21,707 bases of DNA from Oxalobacteraceae bacterium (GTDB lineage Bacteria > Pseudomonadota > Gammaproteobacteria > Burkholderiales > Burkholderiaceae_D). How positions within the stretch are numbered: the first letter of the stretch is position 1; the number at the start of each line of letters is the position of its first letter. Below are positions 1-7,742 of the stretch, in pieces. Below the pieces are notes generated by a model. The model ran no database searches. It saw nothing but the letters and a program-made list of their open reading frames with translations, and was not told where the DNA came from. The translations under genes and the position numbers were made by a program. The DNA lies in assembly GCA_003537575.1 (NCBI GenBank), contig DPRS01000049.1, positions 1 through 21,707 of the forward strand, given 5' to 3'.

Positions 1-24
1 CTTGACTGGAACCAGGACTTTCAT
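1..24 (-). CDS. etfB: Electron transfer flavoprotein beta subunit, N-terminal end only
   Basis: Only the first eight codons are inside the window; they read MKVLVPVK on the minus strand, the highly conserved start of EtfB in betaproteobacteria. EtfB with EtfA forms the FAD/AMP-binding heterodimer that carries electrons from acyl-CoA dehydrogenases to ETF:ubiquinone oxidoreductase. An AAAGG ribosome-binding sequence lies about 7 bases before the ATG, and a TATAAT box lies about 50 bases upstream, so the start looks genuine. The gene runs out of the window to the left; etfA would be expected next. The call rests on a very short match plus a good start context, so it is probable rather than certain. 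Confidence 0.7.
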
Positions 25-70
25 AGCTTTGCCTTTAGAGTAAATCGAATTGATGAAAATGATCAGGGCG

Positions 71-76
71 ATTATA
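71..76 (-). promoter_or_regulatory. Probable -10 box of the etfB promoter
   Basis: On the minus strand this is a perfect TATAAT, about 47 bases upstream of the etfB ATG, which would leave a leader of roughly 40 bases. No good -35 hexamer sits 16-18 bases upstream, so the promoter may be weak or need an activator. Predicted from sequence only. Confidence 0.45.
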
Positions 77-238
77 AGAGCTTCCCGCAACAAGATTTGA
101 CGGGTTGAATATTTTTAGCACGATCGTTCTTTTTCTGAGGCATAAGAATACGCACTTATTCCTGTTTAGAAAAGAGGCAATTGACTTTTTTTGATAAAAA
201 TCTGCGCGAAGATTCGCTGCAGCAAGACAGGAGGAAGA

Positions 239-301
239 ATGCCGGAATATCCGGATAAAGCGCAGAGTCTAAATTTTATTAATTATTTGCGCTTCATGTA
301 A
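239..301 (+). CDS. Possible 20-residue small ORF with a strong Shine-Dalgarno sequence
   Basis: A perfect AGGAGG at 229-234 precedes an ATG by 4 bases, a far better ribosome-binding site than most genes here have. The ORF encodes MPEYPDKAQSLNFINYLRFM and then stops; its last 19 bases overlap the 3' end of the tusA-like gene on the other strand. There is no recognisable domain, signal peptide or clear promoter. It also carries the small inverted repeat CCGGA-ATA-TCCGG (242-254). It may be a leader peptide, a small protein or chance. The rest of the 25-282 gap holds the etfB promoter and nothing else I can identify. Confidence 0.25.
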   Translation: MPEYPDKAQSLNFINYLRFM

Positions 302-510
302 AAAATGAAGTCTTTATCTTCGGCAAACTGGTCCAGCAACTGATTGCCGGTTTGCCGCGCGAATGCCTGGAAATCCCGTACCGACCCGGGGTCGGTGGCA
401 ACTACGCGCAAGACCTCCCCGCTTTGCATTTCAGCGAGGGCCTTCTTGGTCTTCAGGATGGGCAGCGGGCAATTCAGTCCGCGCGCATCGAGTTCTTTTT
501 GAAATTCCAT
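283..510 (-). CDS. TusA/SirA-family sulfur carrier protein
   Basis: A 75-residue protein of the TusA/SirA/YeeD family, the usual length for a single-domain member. The family signature CPLP, with the sulfur-carrying cysteine at residue 14, follows the N-terminal strand and is followed by the expected helix (ILKTKKALAEM). These proteins carry a persulfide on that cysteine and pass it on in tRNA thiolation, molybdenum-cofactor or other sulfur-trafficking routes; which partner is used here cannot be told from the sequence. It is the last of three minus-strand genes after alaS and the NUDIX gene, 117 bases behind the latter, so it may share their transcript or have its own promoter. No strong ribosome-binding site is visible before the ATG. 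The family is clear; true TusA versus a paralogue is not. Confidence 0.9.
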   Translation of the reverse strand: MEFQKELDARGLNCPLPILKTKKALAEMQSGEVLRVVATDPGSVRDFQAFARQTGNQLLDQFAEDKDFIFYMKRK

Positions 511-627
511 TTTTCGGTTTGCATAGATAGCAGGGGTATTCGCGCGATTCTACTCCAAAACATTTGAATTTAGTGCGACGCAACAAAATTTACCTATTGG
601 AAACATTGGCGCCCATATTTTATTACT

Positions 628-1179
628 TCAGGTCACAGGGCTCGCGGTGCCCGGCCAATCGACAAATTCCGGTTCCAGGCCGCGGCCGCGCAGCCAGTCG
701 GCCATGGCGTAGCCGGTGCCGGTGCGCCAGGCGCGCAGCTTTTCCGGGGCGATCAGGCGGTACTCCAGCAATTCTTCGGAAAGGTGGATCTCGCCTTCCG
801 CCTTGACATGATAGGCAATGATCAGCTCGTTCTTGCGCATGAATTCATATACGCCGATCAGCGCGATGCTGCGCGCATCGAGACTGGTTTCTTCCTTGAG
901 TTCGCGCGCCACGCCCTGTTCCGGCGTCTCGTCGCGCTCCATGAAACCAGTGATGAGAGAAAAGGTCTTTTCCGGCCAGGCGGCATTGCGCGCCAGCAGG
1001 ATGTGGCCTTCGTATTCGACCAGCGCGGCCAGCACCGGCAAGGGGTTGTCCCAGTGGGTCCAGTGTCCGTCCGGACAGGCCAGCCGCTCGCGCTCGCCGA
1101 GCAAGGCGGTGACGAGCGGCGCGGCGCATTTCGGACAATAGCGGAAGCCGCTCTCCGTCCCGCTCTCTGCCTCGCTCAT
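628..1179 (-). CDS. NUDIX hydrolase with N-terminal zinc ribbon
   Basis: A 183-residue protein. Residues 15-39 hold a zinc-ribbon-like set (CPKC at 15-18, then CPDGH at 35-39), and residues 78-100 match the NUDIX box GX5EX7REUXEEXGU as G78, E84, R92-E93, E96-E97, with serine in place of the usual second glycine. Such enzymes hydrolyse nucleoside diphosphates linked to another moiety using Mg2+ or Mn2+ bound by the box glutamates. The zinc ribbon recalls NudC-type NADH pyrophosphatase, but the protein is shorter and lacks the NudC N-terminal domain, so the substrate is open. The start at 1179 has a strong AAGGAGG 7 bases upstream, and the gap to the alaS stop is only 20 bases, pointing to cotranscription with alaS. 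Confidence 0.9.
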   Translation of the reverse strand: MSEAESGTESGFRYCPKCAAPLVTALLGERERLACPDGHWTHWDNPLPVLAALVEYEGHILLARNAAWPEKTFSLITGFMERDETPEQGVARELKEETSLDARSIALIGVYEFMRKNELIIAYHVKAEGEIHLSEELLEYRLIAPEKLRAWRTGTGYAMADWLRGRGLEPEFVDWPGTASPVT

Positions 1180-1199
1180 CGCCGCGCCTCCTTCATGAA

Positions 1200-3839
1200 T
1201 TACAGGCGCTCGGCCACCCAGGCGCCGACCCCTTCCAGGGCTTTCGCCAGGCCGCTCGGATCGGTGCCGCCGGCCATCGCCATGTCGGGCTTGCCGCCGC
1301 CCTTGCCGCCGACCTGCTGGGCGACGAAGTTGACCAGCTCGCCCGCCTTCACCTTGCCGGTGTTGTCGGCGGTGACGCCGGCCGCCAGCTGCACCTTGCC
1401 GCCGTCGACCGCCGCCAGCACGATGGCCGCGCTCTTCAACTTGTCCTTGAGCTTGTCCATGGTGTCGCGCAGGGTCTTGGCGTCCGCCCCTTCGAGCGTG
1501 GCCGCCAGCACCTTGATGCCCTTGACGTCGACGGCCTGCGCCAGCAGTTCGTCGCCCTGGGCGGAAGCCAGCTTGCCCTTGACGGTAGCCAGTTCCTTCT
1601 CCAGCGCCCTGACCTGTTCCAGCACGCCGTTGATGCGCGCGGAGAGCTCCGCCGGGGTCGCCTTCAGGGTGCCGGCCGCCTGGTTGACGGTGGCTTCCAG
1701 CGACTGCAGGTAAGCCAGGGCGTTTTCACCGGTGACCGCTTCGATGCGGCGCACGCCGGCGGCAACGCCGCTTTCGGCGACGATCTTGAACAGGCCGATG
1801 TCGCCGGTGCGGGTGACGTGGGTGCCGCCGCACAGCTCGCGGGAAGAACCGATGTCGAGCACGCGCACTTCATCGCCGTACTTCTCGCCGAACAGCATCA
1901 TCGCACCCGATTTCTGGGCGTCGTCGATGCCCATCACGCGCGCCTGCGTGGCGGCGTTGGCGAGAATCTCGGCATTGACAATGGCTTCCACCTGGCGAAT
2001 CTGCTCGGCGGTCATCGGACCGTTGTGGGCGAAGTCGAAGCGGGTGCGCTCGGCATTGACCAGCGAACCCTTCTGCTGCACGTGGGCGCCCAGCACTTCG
2101 CGCAGCGCTTTGTGCATCAGGTGGGTGGCGCTGTGATTGCGCACGGTCCTGGCGCGCTTCTCGGCATCGACCTTGGCGACGATGACGTCGCCGACCCTGA
2201 TCGCGCCTTCGGCAATGCTGCCATGATGGCCGAACACATCGGCCTGGATCTTGATGGTGTCTTCAACGATGAAGCGCGCCTGGGCGTTGCGCAGTTCACC
2301 GGTGTCGCCGACCTGGCCACCGGACTCGGCGTAGAACGGCGTGTGGTCGAGCACGATCACGGCGTCGTCGCCGGACTTCGCCTCGTCGACCTGGGTGCCT
2401 TCGACATAGATCGCGGTGACCGCCGCGGTTTCGTGGATCAGCTTTTCATAGCCGTGGAAGGTGGTCGGGATGCCGCTGTATTCCAGGCCCTGCGCCATCT
2501 TGAACTTGCCGGCTTCGCGCGCGCGCTGGCGCTGCTCGTTGAGCAACTGCTCGAAGCGCGCCTCGTCCACCGTCACGCCGCGCTCGCGGCAAACGTCGGC
2601 GGTCAGATCCACCGGGAAGCCGTAGGTATCGTGCAGCTTGAAGGCGGTATCGCCGTCGATCGACTGCGCGCCCGAAGTCTTCATGCTTTCCAGGGCGCCG
2701 TCGAGGATTTCCATGCCATTGGCGATGGTGCGGAAGAAGGCTTCCTCTTCCTGCTTCAGCACTTCGGTGGCGCGCTTCTCGTTCTGGCGCAGTTCCGGAT
2801 AGGCCTCGCCCATCTCGGCAACCAGCGCCGGCACCAGGGCGTGGAAGAACGGCTTCCTGGCGCCCAGCTTGTAGCCGTGGCGGATCGCCCGGCGGGCGAT
2901 TCGGCGCAGCACGTAACCGCGCCCGGCGTTACTCGGGATGACGCCATCGACCACCGTGAAGGTGCAGGCGCGGATATGGTCGGCGATCACCTTCAGCGAA
3001 GGCGAATCCTTGTCGCAATCGCCAGCGCCGGCGCCATCCACCGCCTTCTTGGCGGCGGCCAGCAGGTTGACGAAGGTGTCGATCTCGTAATTGCCGTGCA
3101 CATGCTGCAGCACCGCGGTGATGCGCTCCAGGCCCATGCCGGTATCGACCGAAGGCTTCGGCAGCTTATGCATCACGCCCGCTTCGTCGCGGTTGAACTG
3201 CATGAACACGTTGTTCCAGATTTCGATGTAGCGGTCGCCATCCTCGTCGGGCGAACCCGGGGGGCCGCCGGCGATGTCCGCTCCGTGATCGTAGAAAATC
3301 TCGGTGCAGGGGCCGCAGGGGCCGGTGTCGCCCATCATCCAGAAATTATCCGAGGCGTAGCGCGCGCCCTTGTTGTCGCCGATGCGGACAATGCGCTCGG
3401 CCGGCACGCCGACCGACTTGTTCCAGATCTCGTAAGCCTCGTCGTCTTCTGCGTACACCGTCACCCACAGTTTTTCCTTGGGCAGCTTGAAGACTTCGGT
3501 CAGCAATTCCCAGGCGTAGGTGATGGCATCCTGCTTGAAATAGTCGCCGAAGCTGAAGTTGCCCAGCATTTCAAAGAAGGTGTGGTGGCGCGCGGTGTAG
3601 CCGACGTTTTCCAGGTCGTTGTGCTTGCCGCCGGCGCGGATGCACTTCTGCGAAGTGGTCGCGCGGGTGTAGGGCCGCTTGTCGAAACCGAGGAACACGT
3701 CCTTGAACTGGTTCATGCCGGCGTTAGTGAACAGCAGGGTCGGGTCGTCGCCGGGCACCACGGGGCTGGAAGCGACGATGGTGTGGCCCTTCGATTCGAA
3801 GAACTTCAGGAACTTTTCGCGGATTTCGGATGATTTCAT
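1200..3839 (-). CDS. alaS: Alanine--tRNA ligase
   Basis: A full-length 879-residue class II alanyl-tRNA synthetase, which charges tRNA(Ala) in the cytoplasm. Class II motif 1 is seen near the N-terminus (RHHTFFEMLGNFSFGDYFK), followed by the aminoacylation core. The editing domain, which removes mischarged Ser and Gly, carries the zinc/catalytic motif HSATH in the middle and CGGTH further on; the C-terminal part ends in the glycine-rich GGKGGGKPDMAMAGG stretch typical of AlaRS. All catalytic landmarks are intact. The start at 3839 opens with MKSSEIREKFLKFFESKGH, as in other bacteria; there is no obvious Shine-Dalgarno sequence. It heads the cluster alaS - NUDIX - tusA-like. A TATAAT box lies about 58 bases upstream of the ATG. 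Confidence 0.98.
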   Translation of the reverse strand: MKSSEIREKFLKFFESKGHTIVASSPVVPGDDPTLLFTNAGMNQFKDVFLGFDKRPYTRATTSQKCIRAGGKHNDLENVGYTARHHTFFEMLGNFSFGDYFKQDAITYAWELLTEVFKLPKEKLWVTVYAEDDEAYEIWNKSVGVPAERIVRIGDNKGARYASDNFWMMGDTGPCGPCTEIFYDHGADIAGGPPGSPDEDGDRYIEIWNNVFMQFNRDEAGVMHKLPKPSVDTGMGLERITAVLQHVHGNYEIDTFVNLLAAAKKAVDGAGAGDCDKDSPSLKVIADHIRACTFTVVDGVIPSNAGRGYVLRRIARRAIRHGYKLGARKPFFHALVPALVAEMGEAYPELRQNEKRATEVLKQEEEAFFRTIANGMEILDGALESMKTSGAQSIDGDTAFKLHDTYGFPVDLTADVCRERGVTVDEARFEQLLNEQRQRAREAGKFKMAQGLEYSGIPTTFHGYEKLIHETAAVTAIYVEGTQVDEAKSGDDAVIVLDHTPFYAESGGQVGDTGELRNAQARFIVEDTIKIQADVFGHHGSIAEGAIRVGDVIVAKVDAEKRARTVRNHSATHLMHKALREVLGAHVQQKGSLVNAERTRFDFAHNGPMTAEQIRQVEAIVNAEILANAATQARVMGIDDAQKSGAMMLFGEKYGDEVRVLDIGSSRELCGGTHVTRTGDIGLFKIVAESGVAAGVRRIEAVTGENALAYLQSLEATVNQAAGTLKATPAELSARINGVLEQVRALEKELATVKGKLASAQGDELLAQAVDVKGIKVLAATLEGADAKTLRDTMDKLKDKLKSAAIVLAAVDGGKVQLAAGVTADNTGKVKAGELVNFVAQQVGGKGGGKPDMAMAGGTDPSGLAKALEGVGAWVAERL

Positions 3840-3896
3840 GTTGTCGGCAATGGTGACTTGACTTGGGCCTGCGCCACTGAGCGCAGCAAACCCTTG

Positions 3897-3902
3897 ATTA
3901 TA
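3897..3902 (-). promoter_or_regulatory. Probable -10 box of the alaS promoter
   Basis: The minus strand reads TATAAT here, about 58 bases upstream of the alaS ATG. The best -35 candidate (TTCGGA, spacing about 18) is poor. The interval 3840-3989 also holds a TTGAC-TTAAT-GTCAA inverted repeat (about 3939-3953), further upstream, that could be a regulator site. Sequence prediction only. Confidence 0.45.
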
Positions 3903-3989
3903 CGTGATTAGCCCTGGCTTTCCGAAGCCCGGCGCATTGACATTAAGTCAACAGCAGTTGCGGCGTTTGTCACCGTAGCTGCCGCCGCA

Positions 3990-4757
3990 TCAGGCGAAAT
4001 CGGCGCCAATCAGGTCGATGCGGTCGGTGCAGAAAGCGTCCACGCCCCATGCCAGGATTTCGCGGGCGCGCGCCGGCTCGTTGACGGTGTAGCAGAACAG
4101 TCCATAGCCGGCCTCTTTCACCGCTGCCGCCTGCGCCGGCGTGAGCTTGCGATGGCTGGTGTGCAGCGCTTGCGCGCCGGCTGCCTGCAGGCGCGCAAGC
4201 CAGTCGGCCGGAATGGCGTCGAACAGGCAGGCGCGCGCCAGTTCCGGGGCGGCGGCGCGCGCCGCCAGCAGGGCCTCATGGGAAAACGACGACAGCAGCG
4301 GCGCCTGCCAGCCGCCGGCCAGCGCCGCCGCCACGGCCGGCTCGGTCAGCCATTGCGCCGTCAGCGCCGCCACGGTGCGTCCGGTGGCTTCCTCGAAGCC
4401 CGGCGCCGGCTTGATCTCGACATTCATCCAGATGCGGTTTTCCAGGCAAAAGCGGAAAACTTCCTCGTAGCGAGGCACCGGCTCGCCGGCAAAGGCAGGA
4501 GCAAACCAGGCGCCGGCGTCCATCTTCGTCAGTTCGGCCGCGGCATAGTCCGGCACCCGGCCGCTGCCGGCTACCGTGCGCCCCAGTTCGGGGTCGTGCA
4601 GCACCACCGGAATGCCGTCGCCGGCCAGCATGACGTCGAACTCGACCGCATGAAAACCGTGCGACAAACCGCAGCGCAAGGCGGCAAGGGTGTTTTCCGG
4701 AGCCAGCGCGCCGCCGCCGCGGTGCGCCAGGATTTTGGGATAAGGCCACATGGTCAT
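3990..4757 (-). CDS. ugpQ: Cytosolic glycerophosphodiester phosphodiesterase (UgpQ type)
   Basis: A 255-residue protein of the GDPD family, which hydrolyses glycerophosphodiesters to sn-glycerol 3-phosphate and an alcohol. The family signature HRGGGALAPENT (H12, R13, E21, N22) is followed by the metal ligands in VEFDVML (E39, D41) and the catalytic VVLHD (H54). It has no signal peptide, so it resembles cytosolic UgpQ rather than periplasmic GlpQ. The C-terminal VNEPARAREILAWGVDAFCTDRIDLI is typical of the family. The ugp transport genes are not adjacent. Unusually, the start codon at 4757 follows a strong rho-independent terminator by only four bases and has no Shine-Dalgarno sequence; the in-frame ATG at 4751 is an alternative. 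Since the HRG motif begins at residue 12, the true start cannot be much further in. Function is well supported; expression is the puzzle. Confidence 0.92.
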   Translation of the reverse strand: MTMWPYPKILAHRGGGALAPENTLAALRCGLSHGFHAVEFDVMLAGDGIPVVLHDPELGRTVAGSGRVPDYAAAELTKMDAGAWFAPAFAGEPVPRYEEVFRFCLENRIWMNVEIKPAPGFEEATGRTVAALTAQWLTEPAVAAALAGGWQAPLLSSFSHEALLAARAAAPELARACLFDAIPADWLARLQAAGAQALHTSHRKLTPAQAAAVKEAGYGLFCYTVNEPARAREILAWGVDAFCTDRIDLIGADFA

Positions 4758-4761
4758 GAAT

Positions 4762-4794
4762 AAAAAACGCCTGGCAGAGCCAGGCGCTTGTTTT
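4762..4794 (-). terminator. Rho-independent terminator between the binding-protein gene and ugpQ
   Basis: GCCTGGC (4769-4775), loop AGA, GCCAGGC (4779-4785), extended by a C-G pair. On the minus strand it is followed by six T residues (4767-4762), and the other side has TTGTTTT, so it could work both ways. It lies about 45 bases behind the stop of the periplasmic binding protein gene and ends four bases before the ugpQ start codon. Confidence 0.85.
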
Positions 4795-4832
4795 GACGCG
4801 ATTGTGTCGCGATGGTGCGATCGGCGGCGAAA

Positions 4833-6080
4833 TTACTTGGTCGCCGCCACCGGGATGATGGCACGCTTCGGCTGCGCCTTGGTGCGGGAAGCCAGGATCG
4901 AACGCTTGGCATCGCCCGGGTAAGCATACTGCACCAGGCCGCCCTTCACCTGGCCCAGCACCAGGATCGAGCCATCCAGGGCTTCATGGTCATCCTTGGT
5001 GTACGGCTTGTTGTAGATGCCGACCACGCCGGTGACACGCTGCTCGAGATTTTCCAGGGCATCGCGGATTTGCGGGCCGGTGATTTCCTTGGCCTGGAAC
5101 ATGGCGTTCAGCAGCAGAAACATCGAGTCATACGCCTGCGCCGCGCACATCACGCAAGGAATGTTCTTGACGTTGTTCTGCTTGACGTATTGCAGCACCA
5201 GCGAAGTGGCGCGCTCGTTCATCACGCCATCCTGAATGAAGGTCTGCGGCATGATGGCGCCATCGGAGGCGGCGCCGGCCGGGTCGATATGGTTGCGGAA
5301 AGCCACCGTCCACGGACCGGTCTGCTGGACGTTCCAGCCGATCGCGGCGCGGCTCTTCGACACAGTGGCCATGTCCGGGCCGAGCGCGTACACGAAGACG
5401 GCGTTGGCACCCGCGGCGCGCGCATCCTTCAGTTGCGCCGACAGGTCCGGGGTACCCTGCTTGAAGCGGGCCACGTAAACCGGCTTGAGCTTGTGGCTGG
5501 CCTGCAGCAGGCGCTCCACGTCCTTCAGGCCGCCTTCGCCGTAACCGGTATCGTCAGCAAACACGGCAATCCTGTCCAGGCCGCGCTTCTCGACCAGGTC
5601 GCGCAGGATGAAGTCAACCTGCTTCTCGTCCGGCATCGCCACCCGGAAGATATAGTTCTGCGGCTCGCCGGCGAATTTCTTGGTAATGGCAGTGCCGGTC
5701 GCCACCGGAATAATCAGCGGCACCTTGCCCTTCTGATAGACATCGACGGCCTTTGCCGCCACGCCGGAGTTGCAGTAGCCGATGGTAGCGACCACTTTTT
5801 CCTTGTTGACCAGATCTTCCGCCACTGCCACGCCGACATCCGGCTTGGCCTTGTCGTCGCGCTCGACCAGCTCGATCCTGCGCCCGCCGACGCCGCCCAC
5901 ATCATTGATTTCCTTGACGGCGATGCGCACGGCTGCGCGCACGCTGATCCCCATTTCGGAGGAACCGCCTTCATAGGTGCAATTCATGCCGATCTTGATC
6001 GGCGCGGTGGTCTGGGCAAAAGCAGGGACAATGGAGGCGGTCAAAACGCCAAGGCTCAACAGCAGCTGTCTCATGGTCAT
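4833..6080 (-). CDS. Periplasmic binding protein of a branched-chain amino acid-type ABC transporter (LivK family)
   Basis: A 415-residue secreted protein with a clear signal peptide (hydrophobic LLLSLGVLTASIVPAFA, cleavage likely after residue 22). The mature part starts with APIKIGMNCTYEGGSSEMG and continues with AVKEINDVGGVGGRRIELVERDD, the pattern of type I periplasmic binding proteins of the LivJ/LivK (HAAT) family, used for branched-chain amino acids, amides, urea or aromatic acids. The ligand cannot be read from the sequence. No permease or ATPase gene lies next to it, so it is an orphan that must dock to a transporter elsewhere or act as a sensor component. The start at 6080 has AAGGA 6 bases upstream; a second ATG two codons on is less well placed. 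A terminator follows the gene. Confidence 0.9.
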   Translation of the reverse strand: MTMRQLLLSLGVLTASIVPAFAQTTAPIKIGMNCTYEGGSSEMGISVRAAVRIAVKEINDVGGVGGRRIELVERDDKAKPDVGVAVAEDLVNKEKVVATIGYCNSGVAAKAVDVYQKGKVPLIIPVATGTAITKKFAGEPQNYIFRVAMPDEKQVDFILRDLVEKRGLDRIAVFADDTGYGEGGLKDVERLLQASHKLKPVYVARFKQGTPDLSAQLKDARAAGANAVFVYALGPDMATVSKSRAAIGWNVQQTGPWTVAFRNHIDPAGAASDGAIMPQTFIQDGVMNERATSLVLQYVKQNNVKNIPCVMCAAQAYDSMFLLLNAMFQAKEITGPQIRDALENLEQRVTGVVGIYNKPYTKDDHEALDGSILVLGQVKGGLVQYAYPGDAKRSILASRTKAQPKRAIIPVAATK

Positions 6081-6255
6081 GAAGGATCCTTTGTAGTTAT
6101 CCGGTGCAGTTGTTACGTGGAATCAAAAGTGTAGTCCATTTTTTTCACGCTAAATTGCCTAAATCCAATTTTTTTGGCTTCACTGCCGCATTTTTCATAA
6201 AAAACGACAAAAATCGGCGCAACCTGGCGCTTCACTCATTCCAACAAAGGCAGAC

Positions 6256-7302
6256 CTAATTCGACTCCTTGATCCTGCGTCCGGCCAGCGGCTGGATCGG
6301 CCGCGCATTCATCGGGTACAGCCGCGCGAACAGGGCAATCTGCTGACTGGACAGGCGGATCGGCTCCTTCATCACGATCCATAGCACGCCCTCGGTGCAG
6401 GGCGGTGTGGTCAGCGATCCCATGTAGGTGTAGTACTCGCGGCGCGCCGGCAACAGTTTCGCCGGATCCATCGACACGGTCGCCATGACGGCATCGTTAC
6501 TTTCCAGCGGCAGGTTATCCCATACCTGCTGCACCACCCCGTGCGGCTCGCCCTCTTCCACCAGCAGCGCCACCACCGCCAGGCGGCCGGCGGCATCCTT
6601 GTGCACCAGGTGCAGCACCATCGGATAAGACTGGCCGTTGACGCGTTCTTCGGATGGCAGGTGGAAGTGGAACTGCGTCAGCTCGTAGCTGCGCCCGGTG
6701 ACGGTGATCGTATTGCCGAGACTGAGGTTGACCATCACGGTCTGGCCATTGTCGAGCACGGAGAAGCGTGTCGGCTGGTAATCAAACTGTACCGGCTCCA
6801 GGTTGACCCGGAAGCCGTCGCGGATATCGATCGGCGACTGCCGCTTGCCGTTGCCGCACGCCGACCAGGCCGGATTCATGCTGCCCCAATAGGCCGGGCC
6901 GCTCTCGCCCTCGTAACTCCAGTCATGGCGGGGATGGCCATTGGAGCTTGCCGCAGCCGCAGCCACGGCCGCCGCCGGCTGCTTGCGCGAGACCGGCGGA
7001 CGCGCTTCCCTGTTCTTGCGCAACGCGGCCAGACGGGCGGAAATCCGCTCCGCCAGCAGTTGCATATCGTCCGCTTCATTGTCGATGGCTGCCGAGGCGC
7101 GCTGGCGCGCCGTCGCCGCTGGCGCAACCGGCCGGGACGACTCCGCCGGCTTTACGGCCGCATTGCTGACGGCAATGCGCTCCTTGAGTTCGGCGGCATT
7201 CCTGACTGGCGCCGCCGGGCTGGGCAACTGGATGGCCTGGTTGGCGGCATGAACGGAAGACAACAGCAGCATGCCGGCCAAGGCAAGAAATCGGATATGC
7301 AT
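6256..7302 (-). CDS. Periplasmic alpha-class carbonic anhydrase with long N-terminal extension
   Basis: A 348-residue protein with a signal peptide (MHIRFLALAGMLLLSSVHA). The alpha-carbonic anhydrase domain starts near residue 126 (HDWSYEGESGPAYWG) and contains QSPIDI, the zinc ligands in FHFH (H212, H214) and LHLVH (H231), and YMGSLTTPPCTEGV, so catalytic residues are intact. The enzyme interconverts CO2 and bicarbonate in the periplasm. Residues 20-125 are an extra Ala/Pro-rich stretch with a predicted amphipathic helix (DDMQLLAERISARLAALRKNREA); bacterial alpha-CAs usually have only the signal peptide and domain (about 220-250 residues), so this may be a linker to the envelope or a dimerisation helix. 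It stands alone. The ATG at 7302 has only a weak GGA upstream. Confidence 0.92.
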   Translation of the reverse strand: MHIRFLALAGMLLLSSVHAANQAIQLPSPAAPVRNAAELKERIAVSNAAVKPAESSRPVAPAATARQRASAAIDNEADDMQLLAERISARLAALRKNREARPPVSRKQPAAAVAAAAASSNGHPRHDWSYEGESGPAYWGSMNPAWSACGNGKRQSPIDIRDGFRVNLEPVQFDYQPTRFSVLDNGQTVMVNLSLGNTITVTGRSYELTQFHFHLPSEERVNGQSYPMVLHLVHKDAAGRLAVVALLVEEGEPHGVVQQVWDNLPLESNDAVMATVSMDPAKLLPARREYYTYMGSLTTPPCTEGVLWIVMKEPIRLSSQQIALFARLYPMNARPIQPLAGRRIKESN

Positions 7303-7311
7303 GGGGGTCCA

Positions 7312-7336
7312 AAAAGAGGCATGACTCCCCTCTTTT
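7312..7336 (-). terminator. Possible weak terminator or leader hairpin before the carbonic anhydrase gene
   Basis: AAAAGAGG (7312-7319) and CCTCTTTT (7329-7336) form an 8-bp stem with a 9-base loop; on the minus strand the 3' arm ends in a run of T. The stem is AT-rich and lies only 10 bases before the carbonic anhydrase ATG, so it could terminate transcripts of the small membrane protein gene or shape the next gene's leader. Confidence 0.3.
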
Positions 7337-7405
7337 ACGGCGCGCCCCGGCCGAACTTGAATCAGGCGGTCAAATCATCGATCCCGCGAGGGACCCGCGT
7401 GCCGC

Positions 7406-7633
7406 TCAGGCGTGGCCCAGCGAACTCAGCAAGGCAGCGAGCACCCCGCCATCCATTGCCTCATCGGCCAGCAAGACCAGCAAAAACAAGGCAATTGCCA
7501 ATACGGCCACGCCGCCCAGGGAGTACTTCCATTCGCCCGAGACGCGCCGCAATCCCGCAGGCGCGCAATCGACCGGCCCCATCGACGACACCACGCCCAC
7601 TCGTGCTCCCGGAATATCGCACTTGATCAACAT
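7406..7633 (-). CDS. Small membrane protein of unknown function
   Basis: A 75-residue protein. I chose the ATG at 7633 (MLIKCDIPGARVGVV) because GGAGGAG lies 3 bases before it; a longer reading frame upstream has no such site. There is one strong transmembrane helix at about residues 38-57 (YSLGGVAVLAIALFLLVLLA), with a positively charged stretch (LRRVSGEWK) before it, which predicts N-in topology. Two cysteines (5 and 23) lie in the N-terminal part. I do not recognise a family. It lies between the unrecognised secreted protein gene and the carbonic anhydrase gene, same strand, with gaps near 100 bases on both sides, so no functional link is shown. Confidence 0.65.
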   Translation of the reverse strand: MLIKCDIPGARVGVVSSMGPVDCAPAGLRRVSGEWKYSLGGVAVLAIALFLLVLLADEAMDGGVLAALLSSLGHA

Positions 7634-7742
7634 TGTCTCCTCCCAGTTTTTATATGCTGTAAATACTTTGCCAAATTGGAAATGTATTACTTGCAATTAT
7701 TTCCCTATGGCTGCAGGGAGCTCTGAGAATTATCAAAATCGC

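Noticed and set aside
1..108. Plus-strand open frame of 35 codons at the left edge as the end of a gene
   Set aside because: The minus strand here carries a well-formed etfB start with ribosome site and TATAAT; the plus-strand reading has no recognisable family.
1818..3833. 671-codon plus-strand open frame
   Set aside because: Antisense to alaS over its whole length, with low-complexity His/Arg/Gly-rich translation and no recognisable domain.
4812..6134. 440-codon plus-strand open frame
   Set aside because: Antisense shadow of the periplasmic binding protein gene, whose signal peptide and family pattern are clear.
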